From positions 1 through 57,396 of the IMG/VR virus record IMGVR_UViG_3300042391_000568: a stretch of DNA of 57,396 nucleotides; one strand, 5' to 3'. Below the pieces are notes generated by a model. It searched no databases, was not told the origin of the DNA, and saw only the letters and a list, made by a program, of their open reading frames with translations. Each line of letters begins with the position of its first letter. Positions within the stretch are counted from its first letter, which is position 1. Source of the DNA: a virus. The position numbers and the translations under genes are program-made. Of this stretch, positions 49,866-57,396 are shown piece by piece.

Positions 49866-50117
49866 TTATTTTGTATTTGTTGGTGTAAATTCCCCAGTAT
49901 TAGTATCTAGATTTCCATCTCCATACTCTTTTTGGATTTCACCTAAGAAGTTTTGTTCTTCTAATCCGATTCTTTCAAGTTCTTCGAACATATTTTGTTC
50001 GTCTATTTTAAGTTGTCTTTGTTGAATTTGGTTTTGTCCTATAATGAATGTTAATTCATTAAATTTTAACTTAAATTCGTTTACTTGTTGTAACTGCTCT
50101 GGTTTGATTTGTGCCAT
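49866..50117 (-). CDS. Small coiled-coil protein
   Basis: An 83-residue protein with a Gln/Glu-rich coiled coil (KPEQLQQVNEFKLKFNELTF, then RQLKIDEQNMFEELERIGLE) and a flexible C-terminus. It lies between the adhesin gene and the sheath and has a late-type motif at 50143. Probably a structural or assembly protein. Confidence 0.6.
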   Translation of the reverse strand: MAQIKPEQLQQVNEFKLKFNELTFIIGQNQIQQRQLKIDEQNMFEELERIGLEEQNFLGEIQKEYGDGNLDTNTGEFTPTNTK

Positions 50118-50142
50118 AGTTTTTTATTTTATTTGTTCTATA

Positions 50143-50152
50143 TATAAATATA
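50143..50152 (-). promoter_or_regulatory. Late-type promoter motif TATATTTATA
   Basis: Lies 26 nt before the coiled-coil gene start. Confidence 0.5.
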
Positions 50153-50173
50153 TATTTTTTTACTCAAACGATA

Positions 50174-51835
50174 TTATAATCCGTATCTTCCTTTTAAATT
50201 ATTCCAAACATTTCCTATTTCAGTTGCAGTTAATGCTCTTTGATAGAAAAAGAATGAACCTAAATTACCAGTATTATTTTGCATTAAATAAATATCAGAT
50301 GTTCCAGTAGTTGCTGCTGCGGTTGTTGATGCAGATGCTACTTCTGAGTTGTTATTGTATATTTTTGTTGTACCAGCACCTGTTGTAACTGCAATCATTC
50401 TCCAACCTGTTAAAGTTTGACCTGTTGCTGATGTGTTACCATTCGGTGTTGATGTAAATGCGATAGTTGTTGAACTTGCATTTAATGTATAATCAGTTCC
50501 TCTACTTAATATATTACCACCACTTGCATTTACAAACGCTATAATAGTATATCCATTTCCAGATGTTGTATTAAAGTTTGCATTACCAGTACCACTACTA
50601 TATGCTTGTTCTTTGATACCATATTTACCACTTGCAAATGTTAATGATTTTGGAGATGTTCCGTTGAATGTTGGTGCTACTATTGCCGGATTAGAAGTTC
50701 CACCGGTTAAGTTAAAACCAGTTGAATATCCTGCTACATCATTAAAGTTTGTAGTTGAAACTGCTGTGTTATAAGATGCCGCAAATTGAGGTTCTAAATA
50801 ACATACTAAATTTGTCCAAGGAATTGGTGCAGTTGCTGCTCCTTTATTATGTGAAACAAATCCATTAGCTAAATAAGTATGTGCTGAATCTACTGTGATT
50901 GTTGCAATTTCTAATGTTTTATTTACAAATTGTACTAATTCTACTAATACATCTTCTACTAAACCAGTTACCGGATTGTATTTAACTAATTTATCACCTT
51001 CAACAACATCTTCTGCTCTTGTAAATTGATAAGTTTCAGTTAATGCATCCCATACAAAGAAAGGATGTGCGTGAGTTGATTTAATTGCACCATCATTAAT
51101 AGAAACATATGAATCTGCAAATGAAAAATAAATATTACTTACTTCTGCATTTACAATTTCACCATTTGAACCAGTTGTGTTATACCACCAATACCATTCA
51201 CCTTCATCGTTTGTTGGAAACCACTCTGGCATATCAGTTGGTACGAATGTTTTAATCATATCACCAGCATACAAATCACCTGCTTTTACAGTCGAACCAT
51301 CTGCTAATAAAATATCAGTATCAGTACTTACACATAACACATCTGAATTGATTGAGTTGTATGAATCTACTGAATAAATTGTTTTTGTACTTGCATTACC
51401 TGCTCCTCTATTTCCCGTTCCGTTTGTAGTATATCCATCATCATAATATGCAGTTAATGTTGTTGCATTACTACCACTTAATACTGAAGCTGCTAATGCT
51501 TTTGCACTAATAGAAGTTGTTGCACCATTTGTACCAATTGTAAAATATGTACTATCGTTTACAGTCACACTATAATTAGCTGCTTGTATCTTTACTCTAT
51601 TATCAAATGCTAAACCTTGTCCGGTAAATGCAAATGTTAAATTTTCTGATGTACTTTCTACTATATAAGTAAATGGTTGCGTTACTGCTACATTACCATA
51701 TATAAATGAACTCATTGATACCGGTGTTCCTGCCAATGCGTTTGCTGCATTTAATGAAGATGATACTAAACCACTTCTAGTTGTACCATTCCATGCTTTG
51801 TACAAATTTCCTAAACTTAAATTACTTGCTGCCAT
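50174..51835 (-). CDS. Tail adhesin with embedded Hint (intein-like) domain
   Basis: A 553-residue protein. An N-terminal structural part (about 1-165) leads into a Hint domain: DVLCVSTDTDILLADGSTVK (block A, Cys nucleophile), STHAHPFFVW (block B TxxH), and HTYLANGFVSHNKG near 325 (blocks F/G, His-Asn). The residue after Asn is Lys, not Cys/Ser/Thr, so normal splicing is unlikely and cleavage is more plausible. The C-terminal ~210 residues resemble a LamG/concanavalin-type binding domain. It lies between a glycosyltransferase and tail genes. A late-type motif is at 51859. Confidence 0.72.
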   Translation of the reverse strand: MAASNLSLGNLYKAWNGTTRSGLVSSSLNAANALAGTPVSMSSFIYGNVAVTQPFTYIVESTSENLTFAFTGQGLAFDNRVKIQAANYSVTVNDSTYFTIGTNGATTSISAKALAASVLSGSNATTLTAYYDDGYTTNGTGNRGAGNASTKTIYSVDSYNSINSDVLCVSTDTDILLADGSTVKAGDLYAGDMIKTFVPTDMPEWFPTNDEGEWYWWYNTTGSNGEIVNAEVSNIYFSFADSYVSINDGAIKSTHAHPFFVWDALTETYQFTRAEDVVEGDKLVKYNPVTGLVEDVLVELVQFVNKTLEIATITVDSAHTYLANGFVSHNKGAATAPIPWTNLVCYLEPQFAASYNTAVSTTNFNDVAGYSTGFNLTGGTSNPAIVAPTFNGTSPKSLTFASGKYGIKEQAYSSGTGNANFNTTSGNGYTIIAFVNASGGNILSRGTDYTLNASSTTIAFTSTPNGNTSATGQTLTGWRMIAVTTGAGTTKIYNNNSEVASASTTAAATTGTSDIYLMQNNTGNLGSFFFYQRALTATEIGNVWNNLKGRYGL

Positions 51836-51850
51836 ATTATTGTTTTCCTT

Positions 51851-52855
51851 TTAACTATTATAAATATCTAATAAACTATTAACCCATTTGTTTCTATCCG
51901 AATACTCCAACATATATTCTTTTATTTTGTTGAACCAATGTTTTTTGTATTCGTAATCACTATTTTTAATCCATTGTATTGTTCCTTCAAATTCAGTTTT
52001 AGTATCTGCTCTAAAAGGATATACCCAATCTTTCATCCATTCTTTACTTAATATAGGTAGTTTTCCATAATCAACCGCTTGAAATATTGAATATCCAAAT
52101 GGTTCATAATTAAAACAACTATGTGAAATTCCCCAATCTAAACGATAAAACCAATCTAACTTACTATAATCAAACATATATCGTTTAGCTTTTTTGAAAT
52201 TCACCCCATATCCCTTCTCCCACACATCATTTAGAACTTTTAGCGTTGTAAATAAATAACAATCTATATTTTCTAAATACCAAACTCTCTTCCTTGTTTC
52301 AGTTCTCGCTGCAAATCCTACTTTTGTACTATCACTACATTCTAAATTATGAGTAAAATCATAATAATTAGGAATATCAATGAACTCATACTCTGCATGC
52401 TTTGGAGTTTGAAATAATCCTATCCAAATTCGTTTCTTAGCTGATTTAATTATATTATTTTCCCACTCCGAGTCTGCTCCATAATGTTGCATACCTGGTG
52501 CTTCTGAAAATAATCCAGCTTTGAGAGACATATCAATTGAATTATGCATTACATAACTTTCAATCTTGTCCAAATTGTTTAGGATTGCTGAGTTAGGGTA
52601 GTAGTGTCCGTGTAGTATGTGTATTCGCCGAGCACTATTTATAAGTTCATCGAACTTATCTTTATCATCCACTTGCCAATAAATTTCGAGGGGGAATTTC
52701 ACCCCCTCAAAATCATCTGGTTTCTTTCTATGTATAAGTAGGATAGGTTTTACTTTTAAGTTAGGAACAACGTATTCTACAAAGTTATTCACCCAAACAT
52801 CACTACCAGCACCTACTTTATTTCCGAAACCTGTTGTATAATATACATCATACAT
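51851..52855 (-). CDS. Glycosyltransferase, GT-B fold (GT1/GT4-like)
   Basis: A 334-residue protein. FNYEPFGYSIFQAVDYGKLPILS near residue 250 matches the EPFGxxxxEAxxxGxPxI nucleotide-sugar site of GT4-type enzymes, although the second Glu is Gln. VGAGSDVWVNNFVEYVVP near 16 is the acceptor-side loop. Sugar and target are unknown. It lies between the Hint adhesin and the S74 fibre genes, suggesting that fibre proteins, or a surface ligand, may be glycosylated. Confidence 0.68.
   Translation of the reverse strand: MYDVYYTTGFGNKVGAGSDVWVNNFVEYVVPNLKVKPILLIHRKKPDDFEGVKFPLEIYWQVDDKDKFDELINSARRIHILHGHYYPNSAILNNLDKIESYVMHNSIDMSLKAGLFSEAPGMQHYGADSEWENNIIKSAKKRIWIGLFQTPKHAEYEFIDIPNYYDFTHNLECSDSTKVGFAARTETRKRVWYLENIDCYLFTTLKVLNDVWEKGYGVNFKKAKRYMFDYSKLDWFYRLDWGISHSCFNYEPFGYSIFQAVDYGKLPILSKEWMKDWVYPFRADTKTEFEGTIQWIKNSDYEYKKHWFNKIKEYMLEYSDRNKWVNSLLDIYNS
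51859..51868 (-). promoter_or_regulatory. Late-type promoter motif GATATTTATA
   Basis: Lies 24 nt before the Hint-adhesin start, inside the end of the glycosyltransferase gene. Confidence 0.4.
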
Positions 52856-52861
52856 TTTTTA

Positions 52862-55069
52862 TTATTTTTTTAGAGCTTCTACTTCTGCTTTTAATTCAGC
52901 TATTTGTGTTTGTTGCTCTTTAATTGCTTCTACTAATAAACCAACCATCTTAGAGTAATCGATACCTAAATATCCATCTTCTCTTTCTTTTACTACTTCT
53001 GGTAAAACTTCTTGCACTTCTTGTGCGATTAAACCAGTTGAAGGTGCGGTTTTAGTTACTTCATTTGCATCTTCATTCCATTCCCAAGTTACACCATTTA
53101 ATTGTTTAACTTTATTTAATGCATCTGAAATGTTTACGATGTTATTTTTTAATCTTCTATCTGAACCTGAGAACGCTACGATATCACCCGTTGCAGATAC
53201 ACTTGCGAATGCTACTGCTGAGTTTGTTGCTACCGCTTGTCCAATTGAAATTGTTGGAGTTGCACCTTCACCACTATTGTTTGTGATTGTAACACCAGTT
53301 CCTTGTACTAAACTTGCTACATAATCACCGGTTGTATCAGTTCCTAATGCTACCGAATTAGCAGCAATTGTTGTTGCAAATGAAACGTTAGCTAAATCTG
53401 TTATTGTACCAGTACCTGTTACATCACCTGTTAACGTAATTGAAATATCTTTTCCTTCCAATGTTGTTACTCTACCACTTAATGCATCTGTTACAGTTTT
53501 AACTGAACCACTTATTGTTGATATAGAAGTTGCAGTTGCACTTGCTACACTTGCAGAAGTTGCAAAAGTATCGGTTACTGCTTTAACTGAACTACTCAAT
53601 GAAGTTATAGAAGTTGCAGTTGCACTTGCTACACTTGCAGAAGTTGCAAACGTATCGGTTACTGCTTTAACACTTGAACTTAATGAAGTTATAGAAGTTG
53701 CCGTTGCACTTGCTACACTTGCAGAAGTTGCAAACGTATCGGTTACTGCTTTAACTGAACTACTTAATGCGGTTATTGATGTTGCTGTTGCTGATGCTAC
53801 TGAACTACTTACTGCGAATCCACTTGCTGCTACCGATGCACTTAATGCTACTCTTGCTGCATTTGAAGCACTAAATTCAGTTGCTGCACTTGCAGAGTAT
53901 GCCGATGCACTTTGGAATGCTCCCCATGCACTTGCACTATTTGCAGTTATATTTGTTGTTTGAGTATTATCAGTTGATGCATTTGATGCACTAAATGAAG
54001 TATACTCTGCTTTGCTTGCACTAATTGAAGTTGCTAATGAACTACTATATGATGATGCACTTTGGAATGCTCCCCATGCACTTGCACTTACAATCGTTAC
54101 ACTTGCATCTGTTGCGAATGTTGAATCCAATGAAGAACTAAATAATTCTGCTGCTGCTAATCTACTTGCTACCGATGAACTATATAAAGATACATTTCCA
54201 ATACCAGTTATAGTTGAAGCACTTAATGCACCAATTACTGATACTGAACCACTTACTCTTAATGAACCTGTTACTGAGGTTACTGCTGCTGATGAAGTAC
54301 CAAATGAACTATCACCTCTTGCCGTAACACCTTGATCTAATAAAAATCCGTTTCCGGTATTTGATAATGTAGAAACTACTACACCATTAGATACCATTTT
54401 GATTGAACCGGTTGAAATATATAAATCTCTGAAAAATTTATCTACTGAACCTAAATCGTATGTATTACTTACTCCAGGTATAATTGAACCTGTTAAATTT
54501 ATATCACCATTTATGAATTGAGAACCTGTAAAATAATTTGGATAAGTAACACCATCTCTTAGTGCAAACGCACCATTACTAAGCATCTGAGAAAATGTAA
54601 TTGCCGAACTAGTAATACTAAGCAAAGAAGCTGCAGTTAATGTTGTAACTACTGCACCACCTTCTACAAATTTAATTGAACCAGTTGAAATATATAAATC
54701 TTTCCAAACTTTTGAAGTAGAACCCAAATCAAACGTATTATCTACGGATGGGATTAATGAAGAACTTAAAGATGCTACAACATTAACAGTATCACTCACA
54801 TTATCACCAATTGTAATTGCTCCACCTAATGTTAAGTTACCATCAATTTGTGCATTTCCAGTTACTCTTAATGAAGATGCTGATACCCAACTTGATGCTG
54901 ATACCGATGAACCTACGAATACTGATGATGTTCCCGCTGCTGCTAATAATATATCACCAGTTGCTCCACCTACTTGTAATGTGTTTAAATCGGTGTTTAC
55001 ATATGGTTCACCAAATGCTAACGAACCTGATTTCTGTGCGGTCGTACCACGTCTAAATTTTAATCCCAT
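52862..55069 (-). CDS. Tail fibre with repeats and S74 chaperone end
   Basis: A 735-residue fibre. N-terminus KFRRGTTAQKSGSLAFGEPY is the KFRRGT attachment domain. The middle repeats SASAWGAFQSASSYSSSL-type segments and four 28-residue copies of VASATATSITSLSSSVKAV.... The C-terminal 115 residues are an intramolecular chaperone (S74): SDRRLKNNIVNISDALNKVK, GVTWEWNE, GLIAQEVQEVLPEVV, GIDYSKMVGLLVEAIKE then coiled coil. S74 domains trimerise the fibre and cut themselves off at the Ser before RRLK. Confidence 0.85.
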   Translation of the reverse strand: MGLKFRRGTTAQKSGSLAFGEPYVNTDLNTLQVGGATGDILLAAAGTSSVFVGSSVSASSWVSASSLRVTGNAQIDGNLTLGGAITIGDNVSDTVNVVASLSSSLIPSVDNTFDLGSTSKVWKDLYISTGSIKFVEGGAVVTTLTAASLLSITSSAITFSQMLSNGAFALRDGVTYPNYFTGSQFINGDINLTGSIIPGVSNTYDLGSVDKFFRDLYISTGSIKMVSNGVVVSTLSNTGNGFLLDQGVTARGDSSFGTSSAAVTSVTGSLRVSGSVSVIGALSASTITGIGNVSLYSSSVASRLAAAELFSSSLDSTFATDASVTIVSASAWGAFQSASSYSSSLATSISASKAEYTSFSASNASTDNTQTTNITANSASAWGAFQSASAYSASAATEFSASNAARVALSASVAASGFAVSSSVASATATSITALSSSVKAVTDTFATSASVASATATSITSLSSSVKAVTDTFATSASVASATATSITSLSSSVKAVTDTFATSASVASATATSISTISGSVKTVTDALSGRVTTLEGKDISITLTGDVTGTGTITDLANVSFATTIAANSVALGTDTTGDYVASLVQGTGVTITNNSGEGATPTISIGQAVATNSAVAFASVSATGDIVAFSGSDRRLKNNIVNISDALNKVKQLNGVTWEWNEDANEVTKTAPSTGLIAQEVQEVLPEVVKEREDGYLGIDYSKMVGLLVEAIKEQQTQIAELKAEVEALKK
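53474..53809 (-). repeat. Four tandem 84-bp repeats inside the fibre gene
   Basis: Four consecutive 28-codon units VASATATSITxLSSSVKAV... The three on the right are nearly identical at DNA level; the last (leftmost) has diverged. High identity suggests recent duplication or recombination. Confidence 0.7.
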
Positions 55070-55153
55070 TGTTTGTTTTTGTTTGTTTTGTATTTATCAT
55101 TAGAGACATTGATGTAAACTTTATTGTATATAGTAATAAATATTAAATTCCTA

Positions 55154-57396
55154 TTAAGAACCTACTTTATTTTCTAATTCTTTTATTCTTTTTTCTTGTT
55201 CTTTTACAACCTCAATTAATAAACCTACAATCTTATCGTAATCAACACCCAAATAACCAGTATGTGTTTCTTTTACCAATTCCGGCAATACTTTTTCAAC
55301 ATCTTGTGCTATCACACCATAATCATGTTTACCTGCTTTAAACATAGAGTTAACATTCCAATCAAATTCAACACCTCTTAATTGTTGTACTTTTTCAATA
55401 GGGTTAGAAATTAATTTAATATTATCTTTTAATCTTTCATCAGATGTTGAGTATGCTACTACATCACCGGTTACATATATACTACCACTAATAACTTGAT
55501 CTTCTTTAAATGTGTTTGAACCAGTTGTTGCAAAAATTGCTACTGCACTTGCACTATATGCCGATGCACTTTGGAATGCTCCCCACACACTTTGAGAATT
55601 TATAATTATTCTATTATCTACTGATGTTGAATATTCCGTTACATTACCTATACCATTTATACTACCACTAAATCCTAATGATGCGGTGATTGAACCTGTT
55701 ATTAATAATGCAGTTGCACTATATTGGTCTAAACCGTTTTGTGTTAATCCAGTAAATGTAATACTATCAACAACTTGAATACTTTTAGAAGTTGCACCTT
55801 TAATTAAGATATTTCCTAAAGTACCATTTGTTTCATATTCTAATACCGGTAAAGTTGCACCTACCAATGTTGTTGCTACTAATGTATCACACGTTATTGT
55901 TCCACTTGCACTAATATGTGTAGAGGATGTAATACTTGCAAATTTAACGGATGAACCAGTTGTTAATCCACTTGTAATTGCACTAACTTGTGTTCCTATA
56001 TGTGTAAAATCAATTCCTGTTTGTCCGTTAGTATCGTTGAATGTTAATGTACTTGCACTAATTCTTGTATCAAATGAAGCACTATCTACTTTATATGAAG
56101 AACTAAATACATTTATTGTTCCACTAATTGAAGAACTATAATATATTGAAGAACTTTGTAAACTTGCACTTACTAAACTTAATGAAGAACTGAATGAGCT
56201 ACTATACGAACTTGCACTTTGGAATGCTCCCCATGCTGATGCACTTGCTTCTGTTATGTTTGTATCTTGATTTGCATCTCTTGTATAAATTGATGCCGAA
56301 TATGAAGATGCACTTTGGAATGCTCCCCATGCACTTTGAGAATTAATTAATACACTTTGAGTTGTATTATTAATTGTTGTATAAAAACTACCACTATAAG
56401 ATGATGCACTTTGGAATGCTCCCCATGCACTTGCACTTACTATTGAATGCGATACACTTTGTGTAGTGTCTGTAAAATATATAGATGAACTTAAATTAGT
56501 AATATCAATTGTTGTACTTAATTGTGTTTCACTACCCTTTTTACCAGCTTTCCAAATATCATTTGTTACATCCCATATTAAAGAACCCGTTACGTTACTT
56601 GCGCCAATTTTATCAGTTACTTCAATACCACCATTTACTGCACCACCCGCATCTACTTGTATTACACTTGCAGATAAATTTACAGTTGTTGCATTAATCG
56701 TTGTAGTTGTACCTCTTACTAAAAAATCACCTTGAATTGTTACAGATGAACCGGTTAATTCTATTGCGGTTTTTAAAGAAGATGTATAATTTTCTATTGA
56801 ATCTATTCTTTGGTCAAACGAACTACTATCATTTTTATATTCACTACTACTAAATGTTTGTAATAATCCTACCGATGTCGAAACACTTGCACTAAATAAT
56901 ATTAATACACTTGCGGTTGATTCTACTAAATCTAATCTACTATCAAATGAACTACTATCATTTTTATATTGTGATGAACTAAACGTTAATAAAGATGCAC
57001 TTACATTATTTAAAGATTGGGAAGTTGCAATATACGAACTACTTACATTAAATAAAGATGAACTTACACTATTCAAAGATTCTGAAGTTGCATTATAAGA
57101 TGATGTAATAGATGCGGTAAATGAATTAACACTACCACTATGTTGTTCTAAATTATCTAATCTAGTATCATCTGATGTTGCTGCTATTTCTAAACTATCT
57201 AATCTACTATCTACTGATGTAGAGAATACTTTTATATCTATACCATTAACCGAACCACTTAAAGAACCTGTGATTGAAGTAATGTATGCTGTTTTCCAAT
57301 ATGTTGTAGTATTACCTAAGTCAAATGAATTGTTTGATTGTGGTATTAAAGATGAAGAAAGTGATGCTACTACTGTAACCGTATCAAGTGCATCAC
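55154..57396 (-). CDS. Second tail fibre with S74 chaperone end (5' truncated by window)
   Basis: The frame is open to the right edge, at least 747 residues; the true start lies outside, so the TTG at 57076 is only internal. The part to the right reads SLIPQSNNSFDLGNTTTYWK, like the paralogue's SLIPSVDNTFDLGS, and RLDSLEIAATSDDTRLDNLE. Four or more SASAWGAFQSASSYS repeats follow. The C-terminus is S74-type: SDERLKDNIKLISNPIEKVQ, GVIAQDVEKVLPELV, GVDYDKIVGLLIEVVKE. It is a paralogue of the neighbouring fibre and may form a heteromeric or alternative fibre. Confidence 0.85.
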   Translation of the reverse strand, partial: DALDTVTVVASLSSSLIPQSNNSFDLGNTTTYWKTAYITSITGSLSGSVNGIDIKVFSTSVDSRLDSLEIAATSDDTRLDNLEQHSGSVNSFTASITSSYNATSESLNSVSSSLFNVSSSYIATSQSLNNVSASLLTFSSSQYKNDSSSFDSRLDLVESTASVLILFSASVSTSVGLLQTFSSSEYKNDSSSFDQRIDSIENYTSSLKTAIELTGSSVTIQGDFLVRGTTTTINATTVNLSASVIQVDAGGAVNGGIEVTDKIGASNVTGSLIWDVTNDIWKAGKKGSETQLSTTIDITNLSSSIYFTDTTQSVSHSIVSASAWGAFQSASSYSGSFYTTINNTTQSVLINSQSAWGAFQSASSYSASIYTRDANQDTNITEASASAWGAFQSASSYSSSFSSSLSLVSASLQSSSIYYSSSISGTINVFSSSYKVDSASFDTRISASTLTFNDTNGQTGIDFTHIGTQVSAITSGLTTGSSVKFASITSSTHISASGTITCDTLVATTLVGATLPVLEYETNGTLGNILIKGATSKSIQVVDSITFTGLTQNGLDQYSATALLITGSITASLGFSGSINGIGNVTEYSTSVDNRIIINSQSVWGAFQSASAYSASAVAIFATTGSNTFKEDQVISGSIYVTGDVVAYSTSDERLKDNIKLISNPIEKVQQLRGVEFDWNVNSMFKAGKHDYGVIAQDVEKVLPELVKETHTGYLGVDYDKIVGLLIEVVKEQEKRIKELENKVGS

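Noticed and set aside
1-57396. CRISPR arrays, insertion sequences or attachment sites
   Set aside because: No regularly spaced direct repeats with unique spacers, no transposase and no integrase were seen.

Overview
This window is a 57 kb piece of a large, AT-rich, contractile-tailed (myovirus-type) bacteriophage genome. Every gene I can support lies on the minus strand. The replication genes are recognisably T4-like: family B polymerase, sliding clamp, both clamp-loader subunits, gp41-type helicase, UvsX-type recombinase, gp32-type ssDNA-binding protein and a RNase H/flap nuclease. The tail genes (sheath, tube, tape measure, baseplate proteins, S74-type fibres) fit the same picture. A host in the Bacteroidetes is inferred from three signals. 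Promoters have the spacing of the Bacteroidetes -33 TTTG / -7 TAnnTTTG pair. Predicted secreted proteins are cleaved just before or near Gln. The phage tmRNA encodes a G...YA-AA tag like Bacteroidetes tags. No terminase, capsid, integrase or lysis gene was recognised here.

Layout, left to right (transcription runs right to left). (1) 1-3719: three exported or membrane-anchored proteins, one a C-type-lectin/LCCL protein cut by the window edge. (2) 3766-14952: DNA replication block (gp62, gp44, gp45 and gp43 homologues) with GroES, dUTPase, a TSPPY methyltransferase, a 2H phosphoesterase, a 2OG-oxygenase-like protein, a nucleosidase and an SGNH protein. (3) 14965-20041: an RNA island with at least 19 tRNAs including an initiator type, a complete tmRNA, several structured non-coding elements, and a roughly 1.0-1.2 kb stretch that looks like a very large folded RNA with its own promoter and terminator. 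(4) 20092-37875: AAA+ ATPase, second SGNH protein, second TSPPY methyltransferase, thioredoxin, PhoH, B12-dependent ribonucleotide reductase, gp41 helicase, RNase H, UvsX, gp32, NMNAT-like and APS-kinase-like enzymes, a divergent family A polymerase and a PhyH-type oxygenase. (5) 37865-57396: tail and fibre module with baseplate proteins, tape measure, a probable frameshifted tape-measure chaperone, tube, sheath, a Hint-domain adhesin, a glycosyltransferase and two repetitive S74 fibres.

Two promoter classes can be read by eye. One is TTTGGTAG-N16-TAnnTTTA, found before replication genes and RNA genes. The other is TATATTTATA without a -33 box, found 18-40 nt before structural genes. They suggest an early/middle programme using the host sigma factor and a separate late programme. 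Several early promoters sit only a few bases from the start codon, implying nearly leaderless mRNAs. The tRNAs, initiator tRNA and tmRNA together suggest that this phage takes over much of translation, including ribosome rescue. Family assignments are from motif recognition only; no database search was run.
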